A stretch of DNA of 15,455 nt. It comes from an uncultured Oscillospiraceae bacterium. GTDB taxonomy: Bacteria; Bacillota; Clostridia; Oscillospirales; Acutalibacteraceae. Below, in pieces: positions 1 through 5,872 of this stretch. The notes beneath the pieces were generated by a model, which saw only the letters and a program-made list of their open reading frames with translations, was not told where the DNA came from and did not search any database. Made by a program: the position numbers and the translations under genes. The stretch lies in assembly GCA_900555705.1 (NCBI GenBank), contig USLV01000012.1, forward strand, positions 1 to 15,455, in the 5' to 3' direction. Every line of letters starts with the position of its first letter. Position 1 is the first letter of the stretch.

Positions 1-41
1 TTCTAGCTTCGTCGGCAGCGTCAGATGTGTATAAGAGACAG
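1..41 (+). other. Illumina Nextera adapter contamination
   Basis: Bases 9-41 match the Nextera Read 1 transposase adapter exactly: TCGTCGGCAGCGTC followed by the Tn5 mosaic end AGATGTGTATAAGAGACAG (23-41). Bases 1-8, TTCTAGCT, match the Nextera i5 index known as S515 as I recall it. This is library-preparation sequence left at a contig end, not a genomic transposon. Genomic sequence begins at about base 42. Confidence 0.97.
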
Positions 42-77
42 TCTTTCTACAATTCCGCTAAACGTCCGGCTCGATTA

Positions 78-112
78 TTGACAAATTTTACAAAATACCC
101 TATACTTATAAT
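78..112 (+). promoter_or_regulatory. Sigma-A-type promoter for the 236-691 gene
   Basis: A perfect -35 TTGACA (78-83) is separated by 17 bp from TATACT (101-106). An overlapping TATAAT follows at 107-112. The predicted start is near 113-119, leaving a leader of about 120 nt before the TTG start at 236. Confidence 0.75.
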
Positions 113-153
113 TGGAAAATCCATAACAATTCTTTTGAAATCAGGTGAGTCCA

Positions 154-222
154 ATGGCTTATGGAGACTCTGAGCCGGGGCATTTTCCGCGCAAACGGGA
201 TGTCGAAAATGACGTATTATAA
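154..222 (+). CDS. Possible 22-aa leader peptide
   Basis: An ATG at 154 preceded by AGGTGAG (143-149) opens a 22-codon frame ending in TAA at 220-222. It lies between the promoter at 78-112 and the TTG start at 236. Its stop overlaps the ribosome site (AAGGGGTGAGG, 221-231) of the next gene, which would suit translational coupling or attenuation. The peptide is hydrophilic and mixed in charge, with no recognised motif. A chance frame of this length is quite possible. Confidence 0.3.
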   Translation: MAYGDSEPGHFPRKRDVENDVL

Positions 223-235
223 GGGGTGAGGCGAT

Positions 236-691
236 TTGTCAAAGTGTTCGTTATCGAAAAAGGGCAAAATACGCCTGTGCTTTGTACTGATAGTCGTCGT
301 TTTATTCATGGGTCTGTTTCTGCTATGCAATGGGAAATGGATATTTTTCCGCCCGGTTCGGGCCAGTGAGGTGACGGCTGTCAGCATCAATATACGCGAT
401 TTATCGGTATACGAAGCGTTTCCAAACGATATCACGGTGGAGATTTCCGATCCGGCCTCCATACAGAAGATAGCGGAAACGGAAGCGGTTGCGCGAAAAT
501 GGCACAGAGACCATTTTTCACTCGCCTTGGCGCCGTGGCACATTGAATATACCTGGCAATTGACGGATGGAAGCGAAAAGAAACGCGTATACAGAGGGCA
601 GAAGGCGGCGAAGGAATTGAAAGCCGCATTTGCCGATGTTCCGGAAATCGCTGCACTGATAGAGGAGATAGAAACAGGCATTTCAGAATAG
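236..691 (+). CDS. Small membrane-anchored protein, unknown function
   Basis: The predicted protein has 151 aa. A short basic N-terminus (several Lys/Arg before residue 14) precedes one hydrophobic segment at about residues 12-31, so it is probably a signal anchor with the rest outside the membrane. The remaining ~115 residues look like a small soluble domain with a central Trp-rich stretch and an acidic, helical C-terminus. I do not recognise the family. The TTG start is chosen because AAGGGGTGAGG lies just upstream; the first internal ATG (residue 25) would cut into the membrane segment. A strong promoter lies upstream and a bidirectional terminator follows 12 nt after the stop, so it appears to be monocistronic apart from the possible leader ORF. 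Confidence 0.7.
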   Translation: MSKCSLSKKGKIRLCFVLIVVVLFMGLFLLCNGKWIFFRPVRASEVTAVSINIRDLSVYEAFPNDITVEISDPASIQKIAETEAVARKWHRDHFSLALAPWHIEYTWQLTDGSEKKRVYRGQKAAKELKAAFADVPEIAALIEEIETGISE

Positions 692-702
692 TTTTGAAAC
701 CG

Positions 703-738
703 AAACTGCCCGATGTAAGGTTATACATCGGGCAGTTT
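703..738. terminator. Bidirectional rho-independent terminator
   Basis: A perfect 15-bp stem (703-717 with 724-738) encloses a 6-nt loop AGGTTA. Flanking A and T runs supply a T-tract on both strands. It sits between the convergent genes ending at 691 (plus) and 741 (minus), so it can terminate both. Confidence 0.88.
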
Positions 739-740
739 TG

Positions 741-1178
741 TTATTGCACGTGATCTTCTTTACAGTCGATGTCGCCGCCGTCGGCCGGGTCACCCGTCGG
801 TTCGTCCATAGAGCCATCGGCACAGTCCGCGTCGGCTGGCCATTCCTCGTAGACCTCGTTCATGATGCCGCAACCGAGGCGGAACCCGCAGCCGAAGAGG
901 GATTTGAGCTCCATATTCACAAGCTCGGTTTGGAGGTTTTCGAGCTCCTGCCATTTTTCCCGTTCCTCCGCGGTGAGCCCGTCCGCCCATTCCCGCTTCT
1001 TCTCCGAAAGGCGGCGGTTGAGCTCCCAGTAGGCGTCGTCGCGCTCGATGTGCTCCATCGGGTAGAGATCACCATCGTACAGCATATCGATCAGCCGGCT
1101 CATAGCGCGCATCCCCCTTCTGTGTGAGTGGGATTCCAAATGGTGAAGTTCGTCATATGGTGTCGTCCTTTCGATCAT
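741..1178 (-). CDS. DUF6809-like protein, module copy 1
   Basis: The longest frame gives 145 aa, of a small family (DUF6809 as I recall it) without known function. The core matches two paralogues in this window (1495-1827 and 11938-12270): D-x-LYDG-D-LYP near residues 31-40, Tyr/Leu/Lys-rich helices, then a Met-Glu-Leu and GCGFRLGCG block near residues 89-101. It is all-helical with no membrane segment. The start is uncertain. The module's usual ATG (in CATATGAC after GAAAGGA) is out of frame here; frame starts exist at 1178, 1112 and 1103, and the one at 1103 has GGGGG about 9 nt upstream and matches the shared core. A ~30-residue Asp/Cys-rich tail follows the family's usual end and is absent from the paralogues. 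The RHH gene expected upstream has been lost. Confidence 0.75.
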   Translation of the reverse strand: MIERTTPYDELHHLESHSHRRGMRAMSRLIDMLYDGDLYPMEHIERDDAYWELNRRLSEKKREWADGLTAEEREKWQELENLQTELVNMELKSLFGCGFRLGCGIMNEVYEEWPADADCADGSMDEPTGDPADGGDIDCKEDHVQ

Positions 1179-1286
1179 TTTCCCTGCCGCCCGCCGGGTG
1201 CGCGGGTTATGCTGCCTCCCTGTATAAAAAGATCATACTGTTAACACGATGACTCGTATTTTCAAAGGCGAAAGGGAGCTTCCACT

Positions 1287-1315
1287 ATTCTAATTTTTTC
1301 AGATAAAAAAATCAA
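1287..1315 (-). promoter_or_regulatory. Promoter of module copy 1
   Basis: On the minus strand, TTGATT (1315-1310) and TAGAAT (1292-1287) are 17 bp apart. Position relative to the conserved leader repeat is the same as for the promoters of the other three units. Confidence 0.65.
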
Positions 1316-1331
1316 TATGTTTTCAAAAAAA

Positions 1332-1412
1332 GGCTGTGAGAAATCGTTTTGGGAAAGTGCCTGTGGCTGTGTCGCGTGTGTGGAAACCCGGAAATGTGAA
1401 TGTTTGTGTATA
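1332..1412 (-). repeat. Left leader repeat, copy 1
   Basis: This stretch is a direct repeat of 2138-2218, about 85% identical by eye. Both lie just upstream of a minus-strand module promoter. The end nearest the promoter also matches the plus-strand leaders at 10899-10940 and 11509-11549. Confidence 0.8.
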
Positions 1413-1494
1413 GGTTTCACTGAAAAGAAGGGCTTGGCCGCTGTTCGGAAACGCGAAGAGAATGTGGCCTCTGCCGTGTTCCCTGTTGTACTTT

Positions 1495-1827
1495 TTACGT
1501 TTTCTCAAGAGGCCAGCCGGTGTGGACCTCTTCCATGAGACCGCAGCCGAGGCGAAACCCACAGCGGAACATCGACTGTAGCTCCATGCTTCTGAGATCG
1601 GTTTCGAGGTTATCCAGCTCCTGCCACGCGCGAAACTGCTCTTCGTCGAGGCCGTCCGCGAAGGCCTGTTGTTTCTCCGCGATGGTACGGCTGAGCGCCC
1701 AGTAGGCCGCGTCGCGCCTGGCGCGCTCCAACGGATAGAGCTCGCCGTCGTAGAGCATGTCCAGCAGAGACTTCATGCCGAACGCCTCCGCTTCGTATGG
1801 TATAATCTGTTGTTTCTCAAAAACCAT
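1495..1827 (-). CDS. DUF6809-like protein, module copy 2
   Basis: Predicted 110 aa, the same length as the intact copy at 11938-12270. Shared core: LLDMLYDGELYPLER near residues 20-34, then alternating helical positions, EL-D-LETDL, MELQSMFRCGFRLGCG and a C-terminal GWP. No membrane segment or catalytic motif is visible; its function is unknown. As in copy 1, the conserved module ATG (1834, after GAAAGGAACG) is out of frame and stops early, so translation probably starts at 1827 or at the ATG at 1776 (GGAGG 10 nt upstream, family-like MKSLLDMLY start). It is preceded by a remnant RHH gene and a candidate opposite-strand RNA. It probably shares the promoter at 2091-2120. Confidence 0.75.
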   Translation of the reverse strand: MVFEKQQIIPYEAEAFGMKSLLDMLYDGELYPLERARRDAAYWALSRTIAEKQQAFADGLDEEQFRAWQELDNLETDLRSMELQSMFRCGFRLGCGLMEEVHTGWPLEKT

Positions 1828-1868
1828 GTCATATCGTATCGTTCCTTTCGTAGACGAATCCCAATCGC

Positions 1869-1986
1869 TTGCAGGCGACAGCGGGGATATGATAGACTGG
1901 CTCTATCCCTTCTGTCCCTCGGGCGGGTGGGGTGGTGAGGAATCGGCTTTTCCTTTGACGAGTGGAGCCGGTTCCTCTGCTTTTTC
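1869..1986 (+). ncRNA. Candidate antisense RNA, left module
   Basis: On the plus strand, opposite to the module, TTGCAG (1869-1874) and TAGACT (1893-1898) are 18 bp apart. About 80 nt downstream is a hairpin (1937-1977, arms GAGGAATCGGC and GCCGGTTCCTC, one mismatch) followed by TGCTTTTTC, the form of a rho-independent terminator. The same promoter-hairpin-T-tract arrangement occurs opposite both right-hand RHH genes. The predicted RNA is about 1905-1986. Here the -10 is weaker and the RHH target is decayed. Confidence 0.4.
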
Positions 1987-2058
1987 GGGTCAGCCGTTCC
2001 CGCCGCCTTTTGTGCGCGGTGTCCGGGGGAGGGGGGGCGGCCTTCCGTTTTGGAACAT
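1955..2058 (-). pseudogene. RHH gene remnant, module copy 2
   Basis: A perfect AGGAGGTGAG (minus strand, 2071-2062) is followed 7 nt later by ATG (2058), as in the intact RHH gene at 11612. The frame keeps the N-terminal GRP motif, then meets a run of C residues and ends after 22 codons. The strand, turn and helix region of the RHH fold is deleted. The 3' end (GAAAAAG then CAGAGGAACCGG) still aligns with the end of the intact copies, with the TAG stop changed to CAG. The leader, promoter and hairpin around it are kept. Confidence 0.6.
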
Positions 2059-2090
2059 TTGCTCACCTCCTGACCACAGGTAACACAATT

Positions 2091-2120
2091 ATATTAACAG
2101 GAAATATCCAAAATAGTCAA
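2091..2120 (-). promoter_or_regulatory. Promoter of module copy 2
   Basis: On the minus strand TTGACT (2120-2115) is followed after 18 bp by TAATAT (2096-2091); TATAAT also occurs at 2093-2088 with 21-bp spacing. It precedes the AGGAGGTGAG ribosome site of the RHH remnant. Confidence 0.65.
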
Positions 2121-2137
2121 TATATAGGTGGGGAAGC

Positions 2138-2218
2138 GGCTGTGAGAAATTGTTTCGGGAAAGTGCGCGTGTCTGTGTTGCGTGTGTGGAAACCCGGAAA
2201 TGTGAACGGTTGCGCATA
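2138..2218 (-). repeat. Left leader repeat, copy 2
   Basis: Direct repeat of 1332-1412 lying immediately upstream of the module promoter. The stretch nearest the promoter (about 2122-2165) aligns with the leaders of the two right-hand modules in reverse complement. Confidence 0.8.
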
Positions 2219-2252
2219 ACAATCACGTCCGGGGGAGCGGCGTTCGCCGCAA

Positions 2253-2789
2253 TTACATTGGCTTTAGATTCTGATTGAGTCTGTCCACCATCCAGGTCAT
2301 TCGCCTTTCCCGTCCGGCATCCGTCTTTGCCTCAAAATAGGCGCGCGTGTAGGTTTTCTTTACGGATAAGGACATGGCTCTGAAATTTGTGCAGGCGGGC
2401 TCATATCCTTCCAGCACCGAGAGTACATACGCGATTTGTTCTTCTGTAACGGCCGCGGAATTTTTGACGTACCACTGACCGTTTTTTTGCGCTTCCTCTA
2501 TTTTCTTTCTGCCGAAATCGGTCATCAGTCCCCGTTCTTCCAGGCTTTTTGCCAACGCCCGGTTTTTCTCCGACCACTTGCTTTTCTCCCTGCGCATGGA
2601 AAAATATTTCCGATAGGTTTTCTCGTCAATGCTTTGCATCTGTCCGTCGATCCATCCAAAGGCGGCTTTGATTGTTTTCGGCCCGCCGGCTTTGCCAAAT
2701 AGAAGCCAGACGCCGGCAGTTGACAGGCAATGCTCATAAAGCCACTTTCTGAACGCTTCTCTATCGGTGAATTTCAGGATATCGCTCAT
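2253..2789 (-). CDS. YdeI/OmpD-associated family protein (OmdA-like)
   Basis: Predicted 178 aa, soluble. It shows the family pattern: an N-terminal alpha/beta segment with a Trp-Leu/Trp-Leu-Leu stretch, the hallmark GWIDGQ near residues 45-50, the SMRREKSKWSEKNR block, then a MTDFG turn and a C-terminal helical region of the kind annotated as 'bacteriocin-protection, YdeI/OmpD-associated'. The biochemical role of the family is not firmly known. The start at 2789 is chosen because GGAAGGAG lies 6-7 nt upstream and the family begins there; a longer frame to 2876 would run into the promoter. It has its own strong promoter (2847-2876) and no operon partner. No convincing terminator is seen after it. 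Confidence 0.85.
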   Translation of the reverse strand: MSDILKFTDREAFRKWLYEHCLSTAGVWLLFGKAGGPKTIKAAFGWIDGQMQSIDEKTYRKYFSMRREKSKWSEKNRALAKSLEERGLMTDFGRKKIEEAQKNGQWYVKNSAAVTEEQIAYVLSVLEGYEPACTNFRAMSLSVKKTYTRAYFEAKTDAGRERRMTWMVDRLNQNLKPM

Positions 2790-2846
2790 GATGCGCTCCT
2801 TCCTTTGTTTGTATCCAAAGTACACAGCTTTCGATTGGCCGTTTTG

Positions 2847-2876
2847 ATTATAGCACGATCCGGTTTGGGCTGTCAA
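2847..2876 (-). promoter_or_regulatory. Strong sigma-A promoter of the YdeI-family gene
   Basis: On the minus strand TTGACA (2876-2871) and TATAAT (2852-2847) are both perfect and 18 bp apart. The predicted start is near 2840, giving a ~50-nt leader. Confidence 0.8.
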
Positions 2877-2918
2877 AAGGCGCGGGGAAGGGAACAGCCT
2901 CTCCGCGGACTTTCATAT

Positions 2919-2951
2919 GAAAACAGGCTTCCCCAAACGGGGAAGCCTGTC
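2919..2951 (-). terminator. Terminator of the ABC transporter operon
   Basis: A perfect 12-bp stem (2923-2934 with 2939-2950) has a 4-nt loop. Read on the minus strand it is followed by TTTTC. It lies 14 nt past the ATPase stop codon. Confidence 0.85.
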
Positions 2952-2964
2952 CTGCATGTTTTGT

Positions 2965-3759
2965 TCAGGCGAGCAGCGCCTTGTCGTCGGCCAGCTCCTT
3001 GCCGCTGAGGGCGGCAAATTTGTCGAGCAACGCCTCGACGGTCAACTGCTTTTTTTCCTCGCCACGGACGTCGAGAATAATCTCGCCGTTGTTCATCATA
3101 ATCAGCCGGTTGCCGTGCTGGATGGCGTCCTTCATGTTGTGGGTCACCATCATGGTGGTGAGGTGTCCCTCCTCGACAAACTTGTCGCTGAGCGCCAACA
3201 CATTCGCCGCCGTCTTGGGATCGAGCGCTGCCGTGTGCTCATCGAGCAGCAGCAGCTTCGGGGTTTGCAGCGTCGCCATCAGCAGGGTCAGCGCCTGGCG
3301 CTGACCGCCGGAGAGCAGGCCGACCTTGCTGGTCATACGGTTTTCCAGCCCCAGATCCAGCGTTTTGAGCAGCTCGTAGTATTCGTCGTGCTCCTTCTTC
3401 GTGATGCCGATCTTGAGCGTGCGGGCAAGACCCCGGCGGGCCGCCAGGGCCAGGTTCTCGTCGATCTGCATCGTCGCGGCGGTGCCCATCATCGGATCCT
3501 GGAACACCCGGCCGAGCCATTTCGCCCGTTTGTGCTCCGGGAGGCGGGTGACATCCCGCCCATCGATCAGGATATTGCCGCGGTCGATGGCGTAGACACC
3601 GGCGACGCAGTTGAGCAGTGTCGACTTGCCCGCGCCGTTGCCGCCGATGACGGTCACAAAGTCGCCGTCCTCGAGCGTCAGGCTGACGTTGCGCAGCGCG
3701 ATCTTCTCGTTGACCGTCCCGGCGTTGAAGGTTTTCCAGAGTCCCTTGACCTCCAGCAT
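2965..3759 (-). CDS. ABC transporter ATP-binding protein (TrpZ-like)
   Basis: Predicted 264 aa, normal for an ABC ATPase. Visible motifs: Walker A GGNGAGKST (residues 39-47), Q-loop VFQDP (Gln87), signature LSGGQRQ (149-155), Walker B LLLLDE (169-174) and switch His207 in MVTHN. It would power import on the cytoplasmic face with the permease encoded just upstream. The start at 3759 lies one base after the permease stop, with GGAAGGAGG inside the end of the permease gene, so the two are translationally coupled; an upstream extension to 3792 overlaps the permease and is not needed. Last gene of a three-gene operon ending in the terminator at 2919-2951. Confidence 0.93.
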   Translation of the reverse strand: MLEVKGLWKTFNAGTVNEKIALRNVSLTLEDGDFVTVIGGNGAGKSTLLNCVAGVYAIDRGNILIDGRDVTRLPEHKRAKWLGRVFQDPMMGTAATMQIDENLALAARRGLARTLKIGITKKEHDEYYELLKTLDLGLENRMTSKVGLLSGGQRQALTLLMATLQTPKLLLLDEHTAALDPKTAANVLALSDKFVEEGHLTTMMVTHNMKDAIQHGNRLIMMNNGEIILDVRGEEKKQLTVEALLDKFAALSGKELADDKALLA

Positions 3760-3760
3760 C

Positions 3761-4699
3761 CTATTCGGCCTCCTTCCGGGCGGATTTGACAAGCGTCATC
3801 AGATAGCTGCGCAGCATCGGCAGCGCGAACGCAATCGCGATGCTGATCGCGGTGAACAGCTTCAGATCGTTCGGATTGAGTCCGAGCTTCAGCACGAATG
3901 CGATGATGATGCGATAGAGAGTCGCGCCGATGATAATCGAGATCAGGCGGGCAAAGAACTTGCCCTTGCCGAAGAAGAGCTCGCCGATGATGACCGAGGC
4001 GAGACCGATCACGATTGCGCCGATGCCCATCTGCACATCGGAATAGAGCTGCTGCTGGGCGATCATGGCGCCCGAGAGCGCGACAAGGCCGTTGGACAGC
4101 ACAAGCCCGGTGATAATCATGGTCTTGGTGTTGATGCCCTGCGCCCGGACCATATGCGGGTTGTTGCCGGTCGCGCGGATCGCGCTGCCGAGCTCGGTTC
4201 CGAAGAACCAGTAGAGGATACCGATCACGATGAGCACAATCACCGCCGTGACGAGAATGACCGCGAAGTTGCGGTTGAGCGATTCGTCCGACAGCAGATT
4301 CAGCTTCTGAACGCCGCTGAAGATGGTGTCGTATTCCCGCGGATTGATCGAGATATTGGCCTTGTCCATGATTCGCAGGTTGACCGAATAGAGCGCGATC
4401 ATGGTCAGAATGCTCGAGAGCAGCGCCGGGATTTTGAACTGGGTATGCAGCAGGCCGGTCACGAGTCCCGCGAGCATACCGCCGCAAAACGCCGCGAGCA
4501 GCGCGACAAAGGGATTGCCGCCCCGCAGAATCCACTGCACCGCGATGGCGGCGCCGGTCGTGATGCTGCCCTCGACGGTCAGATCCGCGATATCGAGAAT
4601 GCGATAGGTCAGATAGACGCCAAGCGCCATCACCGACCAGAGAAGCCCCTGGGCGACCGCGCCCGGGAGGGTTCCCAAAAGATCAAGCATAAAATCCAT
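3761..4699 (-). CDS. ABC transporter permease (TrpY-like, LivH-type fold)
   Basis: Predicted 312 aa with about eight to nine hydrophobic segments. It has the conserved N-terminal block of this permease class (GVYLTYRILDIADLTVEGS, residues 27-45) and the central loop GSAIRATGNNPHMVRAQGI near residues 171-189. These place it in the BPD_transp_2 / LivH-like group that partners ABC_sub_bind lipoproteins. It forms the membrane channel of the importer. It starts 23 nt after the lipoprotein stop, with a modest AGGACGG upstream, and ends one base before the ATPase start. Confidence 0.92.
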   Translation of the reverse strand: MDFMLDLLGTLPGAVAQGLLWSVMALGVYLTYRILDIADLTVEGSITTGAAIAVQWILRGGNPFVALLAAFCGGMLAGLVTGLLHTQFKIPALLSSILTMIALYSVNLRIMDKANISINPREYDTIFSGVQKLNLLSDESLNRNFAVILVTAVIVLIVIGILYWFFGTELGSAIRATGNNPHMVRAQGINTKTMIITGLVLSNGLVALSGAMIAQQQLYSDVQMGIGAIVIGLASVIIGELFFGKGKFFARLISIIIGATLYRIIIAFVLKLGLNPNDLKLFTAISIAIAFALPMLRSYLMTLVKSARKEAE

Positions 4700-4722
4700 A
4701 AGAAAAGCCGTCCTGTACTGTA

Positions 4723-5721
4723 TTATTGCGCCGCTTCGCTGTAGGTCTTGAGATAGCTCTGGAACTCCTCCGGGATCGTGATGCCGATCCGCTCGGCGGT
4801 CTCCTTGTTGATTTCATAGGCGAACTCGGTCTGCCACTCGATCGGCATTTCCTCGACCTTCGCCTCGCCCTTCAGAATCTTGACCGCCATCAGACCGGTC
4901 TGGTAGCCGAGCTTGTCGTAGTCGATACCGACCGTCGCGAGGCCGCCCTTGGTGACCATACCGGATTCGCCGACGATCGTCGGAATCTTCTTGCTGTTCG
5001 CGATCTCGGAGGCAATGCTCATCGCGGTCGCGAAGGTGTTGTCGGTCGGGACATAGATCGCGTCGCATTCGGAGCAGATCGCCTCAGTCGCCTGCTGAAC
5101 CTCGTTGGCGTTGGAAACTGTCCGCTCGACATAGGACATGCCGGCCGCCTCGATGGCCTCCTTGGCCAGTCCCGCCTGGATGATCGAGTTGTTCTCGCTC
5201 GAGGTATAGAGCACACCGACCGTCTTCGCGTTCGGGACGAGCTTTTGCAGCATCGCGATCTGGTCCTTGATCGAAGCGAGGTCGCTGGTGCCGGAGATGT
5301 TAACACCGGGCTTCTCCTCGGATTTGACCAGCTCGCTGTAGTCGGTCACAGCGGTGCCGAGAATCGGGATGGTCGTCGTCTTGGAGGCGACGGATTCGAC
5401 AGCCGGGGTCGCGATCGCGAGGACAAGATCCACCTTATCCGAGACAAAGCCGTCGCTGATCGTGCCGAGATTGGTCGAATCGCCCTGCGCGTTTTTGTAG
5501 TCGATTTTGACCGTCTCGCCGTCCTTATAGCCGTTCTCGGCGAGCGCGCGGATGAAGCCCTGGCGGGCGCCGTCCAGCGCCACATGGTCCATATACTGCA
5601 CAATACCGACGGTCGGCACCTTCGTCCCGTCCTTCCCGGTGTCGCCGCCGTTGCAGCCGACACAGGAGAGGGTCAGCAGGCCACAGAGCGCCGCCGACAA
5701 AAGTTTTCCATGAAATTTCAT
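4723..5721 (-). CDS. ABC transporter substrate-binding lipoprotein (ABC_sub_bind, TrpX-like)
   Basis: Predicted 332 aa. A basic, hydrophobic signal peptide ends in a lipobox region with Cys20 and Cys23 (CVGC); either could be the lipidated residue, with Cys23 leading into a Gly/Asp-rich linker. The mature part is a two-lobed periplasmic-binding fold typical of PF04392: VGIVQYMDH near the start, a DLVLAIATPA block, VGVLYTSSE, YVPTDNT and IVGESGMV. Members with known ligands bind aromatic amino acids, but many bind unknown ligands, so the substrate is left open. First gene of the importer operon, with AGGAGG 8 nt before the ATG and a consensus promoter at 5768-5797. Confidence 0.92.
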   Translation of the reverse strand: MKFHGKLLSAALCGLLTLSCVGCNGGDTGKDGTKVPTVGIVQYMDHVALDGARQGFIRALAENGYKDGETVKIDYKNAQGDSTNLGTISDGFVSDKVDLVLAIATPAVESVASKTTTIPILGTAVTDYSELVKSEEKPGVNISGTSDLASIKDQIAMLQKLVPNAKTVGVLYTSSENNSIIQAGLAKEAIEAAGMSYVERTVSNANEVQQATEAICSECDAIYVPTDNTFATAMSIASEIANSKKIPTIVGESGMVTKGGLATVGIDYDKLGYQTGLMAVKILKGEAKVEEMPIEWQTEFAYEINKETAERIGITIPEEFQSYLKTYSEAAQ

Positions 5722-5767
5722 AACGCTTCCTCCTCAAATCCGGCAATCTGCCGAATAGAATGCACAA

Positions 5768-5797
5768 ATTATACCACCGCTGCATCGCTTTTGTCAA
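5768..5797 (-). promoter_or_regulatory. Promoter of the ABC transporter operon
   Basis: On the minus strand TTGACA (5797-5792) and TATAAT (5773-5768) are perfect and 18 bp apart. The start would be near 5761, giving a ~40-nt leader with no room for a riboswitch or T-box. Confidence 0.85.
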
Positions 5798-5822
5798 GAA
5801 AAATTTTATCCATTTAAAGCGA

Positions 5823-5865
5823 CAAAACTCAGAGCGGTGTGCTGGTCTGAAAAGCGCACCGCTCT
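5823..5865 (-). terminator. Terminator after the MATE exporter
   Basis: Arms 5854-5865 and 5831-5842 form a 12-bp stem with one G-U pair and an 11-nt loop. On the minus strand it is followed by GAGTTTTG. It lies just past the stop at 5873. Confidence 0.75.
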
Positions 5866-5872
5866 GCTCTTC

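Larger units (their letters stand above)
1179..1494. other. Intergenic: promoter and leader of module copy 1
   Basis: No gene is supported in this 316-base gap. It holds the minus-strand promoter of the 741-1178 gene (1287-1315) and the repeated leader (1316-1412). The RHH gene that other units carry between promoter and DUF6809 is missing; only a possible relic of its ribosome site (GGGAGG on the minus strand near 1217) remains. No clear terminator is seen after the gene ending at 1495. Confidence 0.55.
1828..2252. other. Intergenic: decayed RHH region and leader of module copy 2
   Basis: No intact gene is supported in these 425 bases. In minus-strand order it holds the leader repeat (2218-2120), promoter (2120-2091), ribosome site and RHH remnant (2071-1977), the conserved hairpin (1977-1937) and the linker (1900-1835). 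A long frame on the minus strand (1773-2066) runs through all of this only because the remnant's stop codon became CAG. Confidence 0.6.

Noticed and set aside
23..41. Tn5 mosaic end as evidence of a natural transposon
   Set aside because: It is part of the complete Nextera adapter and has no second end or transposase in the window.
1773..2066. 97-aa minus-strand frame as a real protein
   Set aside because: It is very Arg/Pro-rich and runs through the RHH remnant, hairpin and linker; it is open only because the old stop codon mutated.
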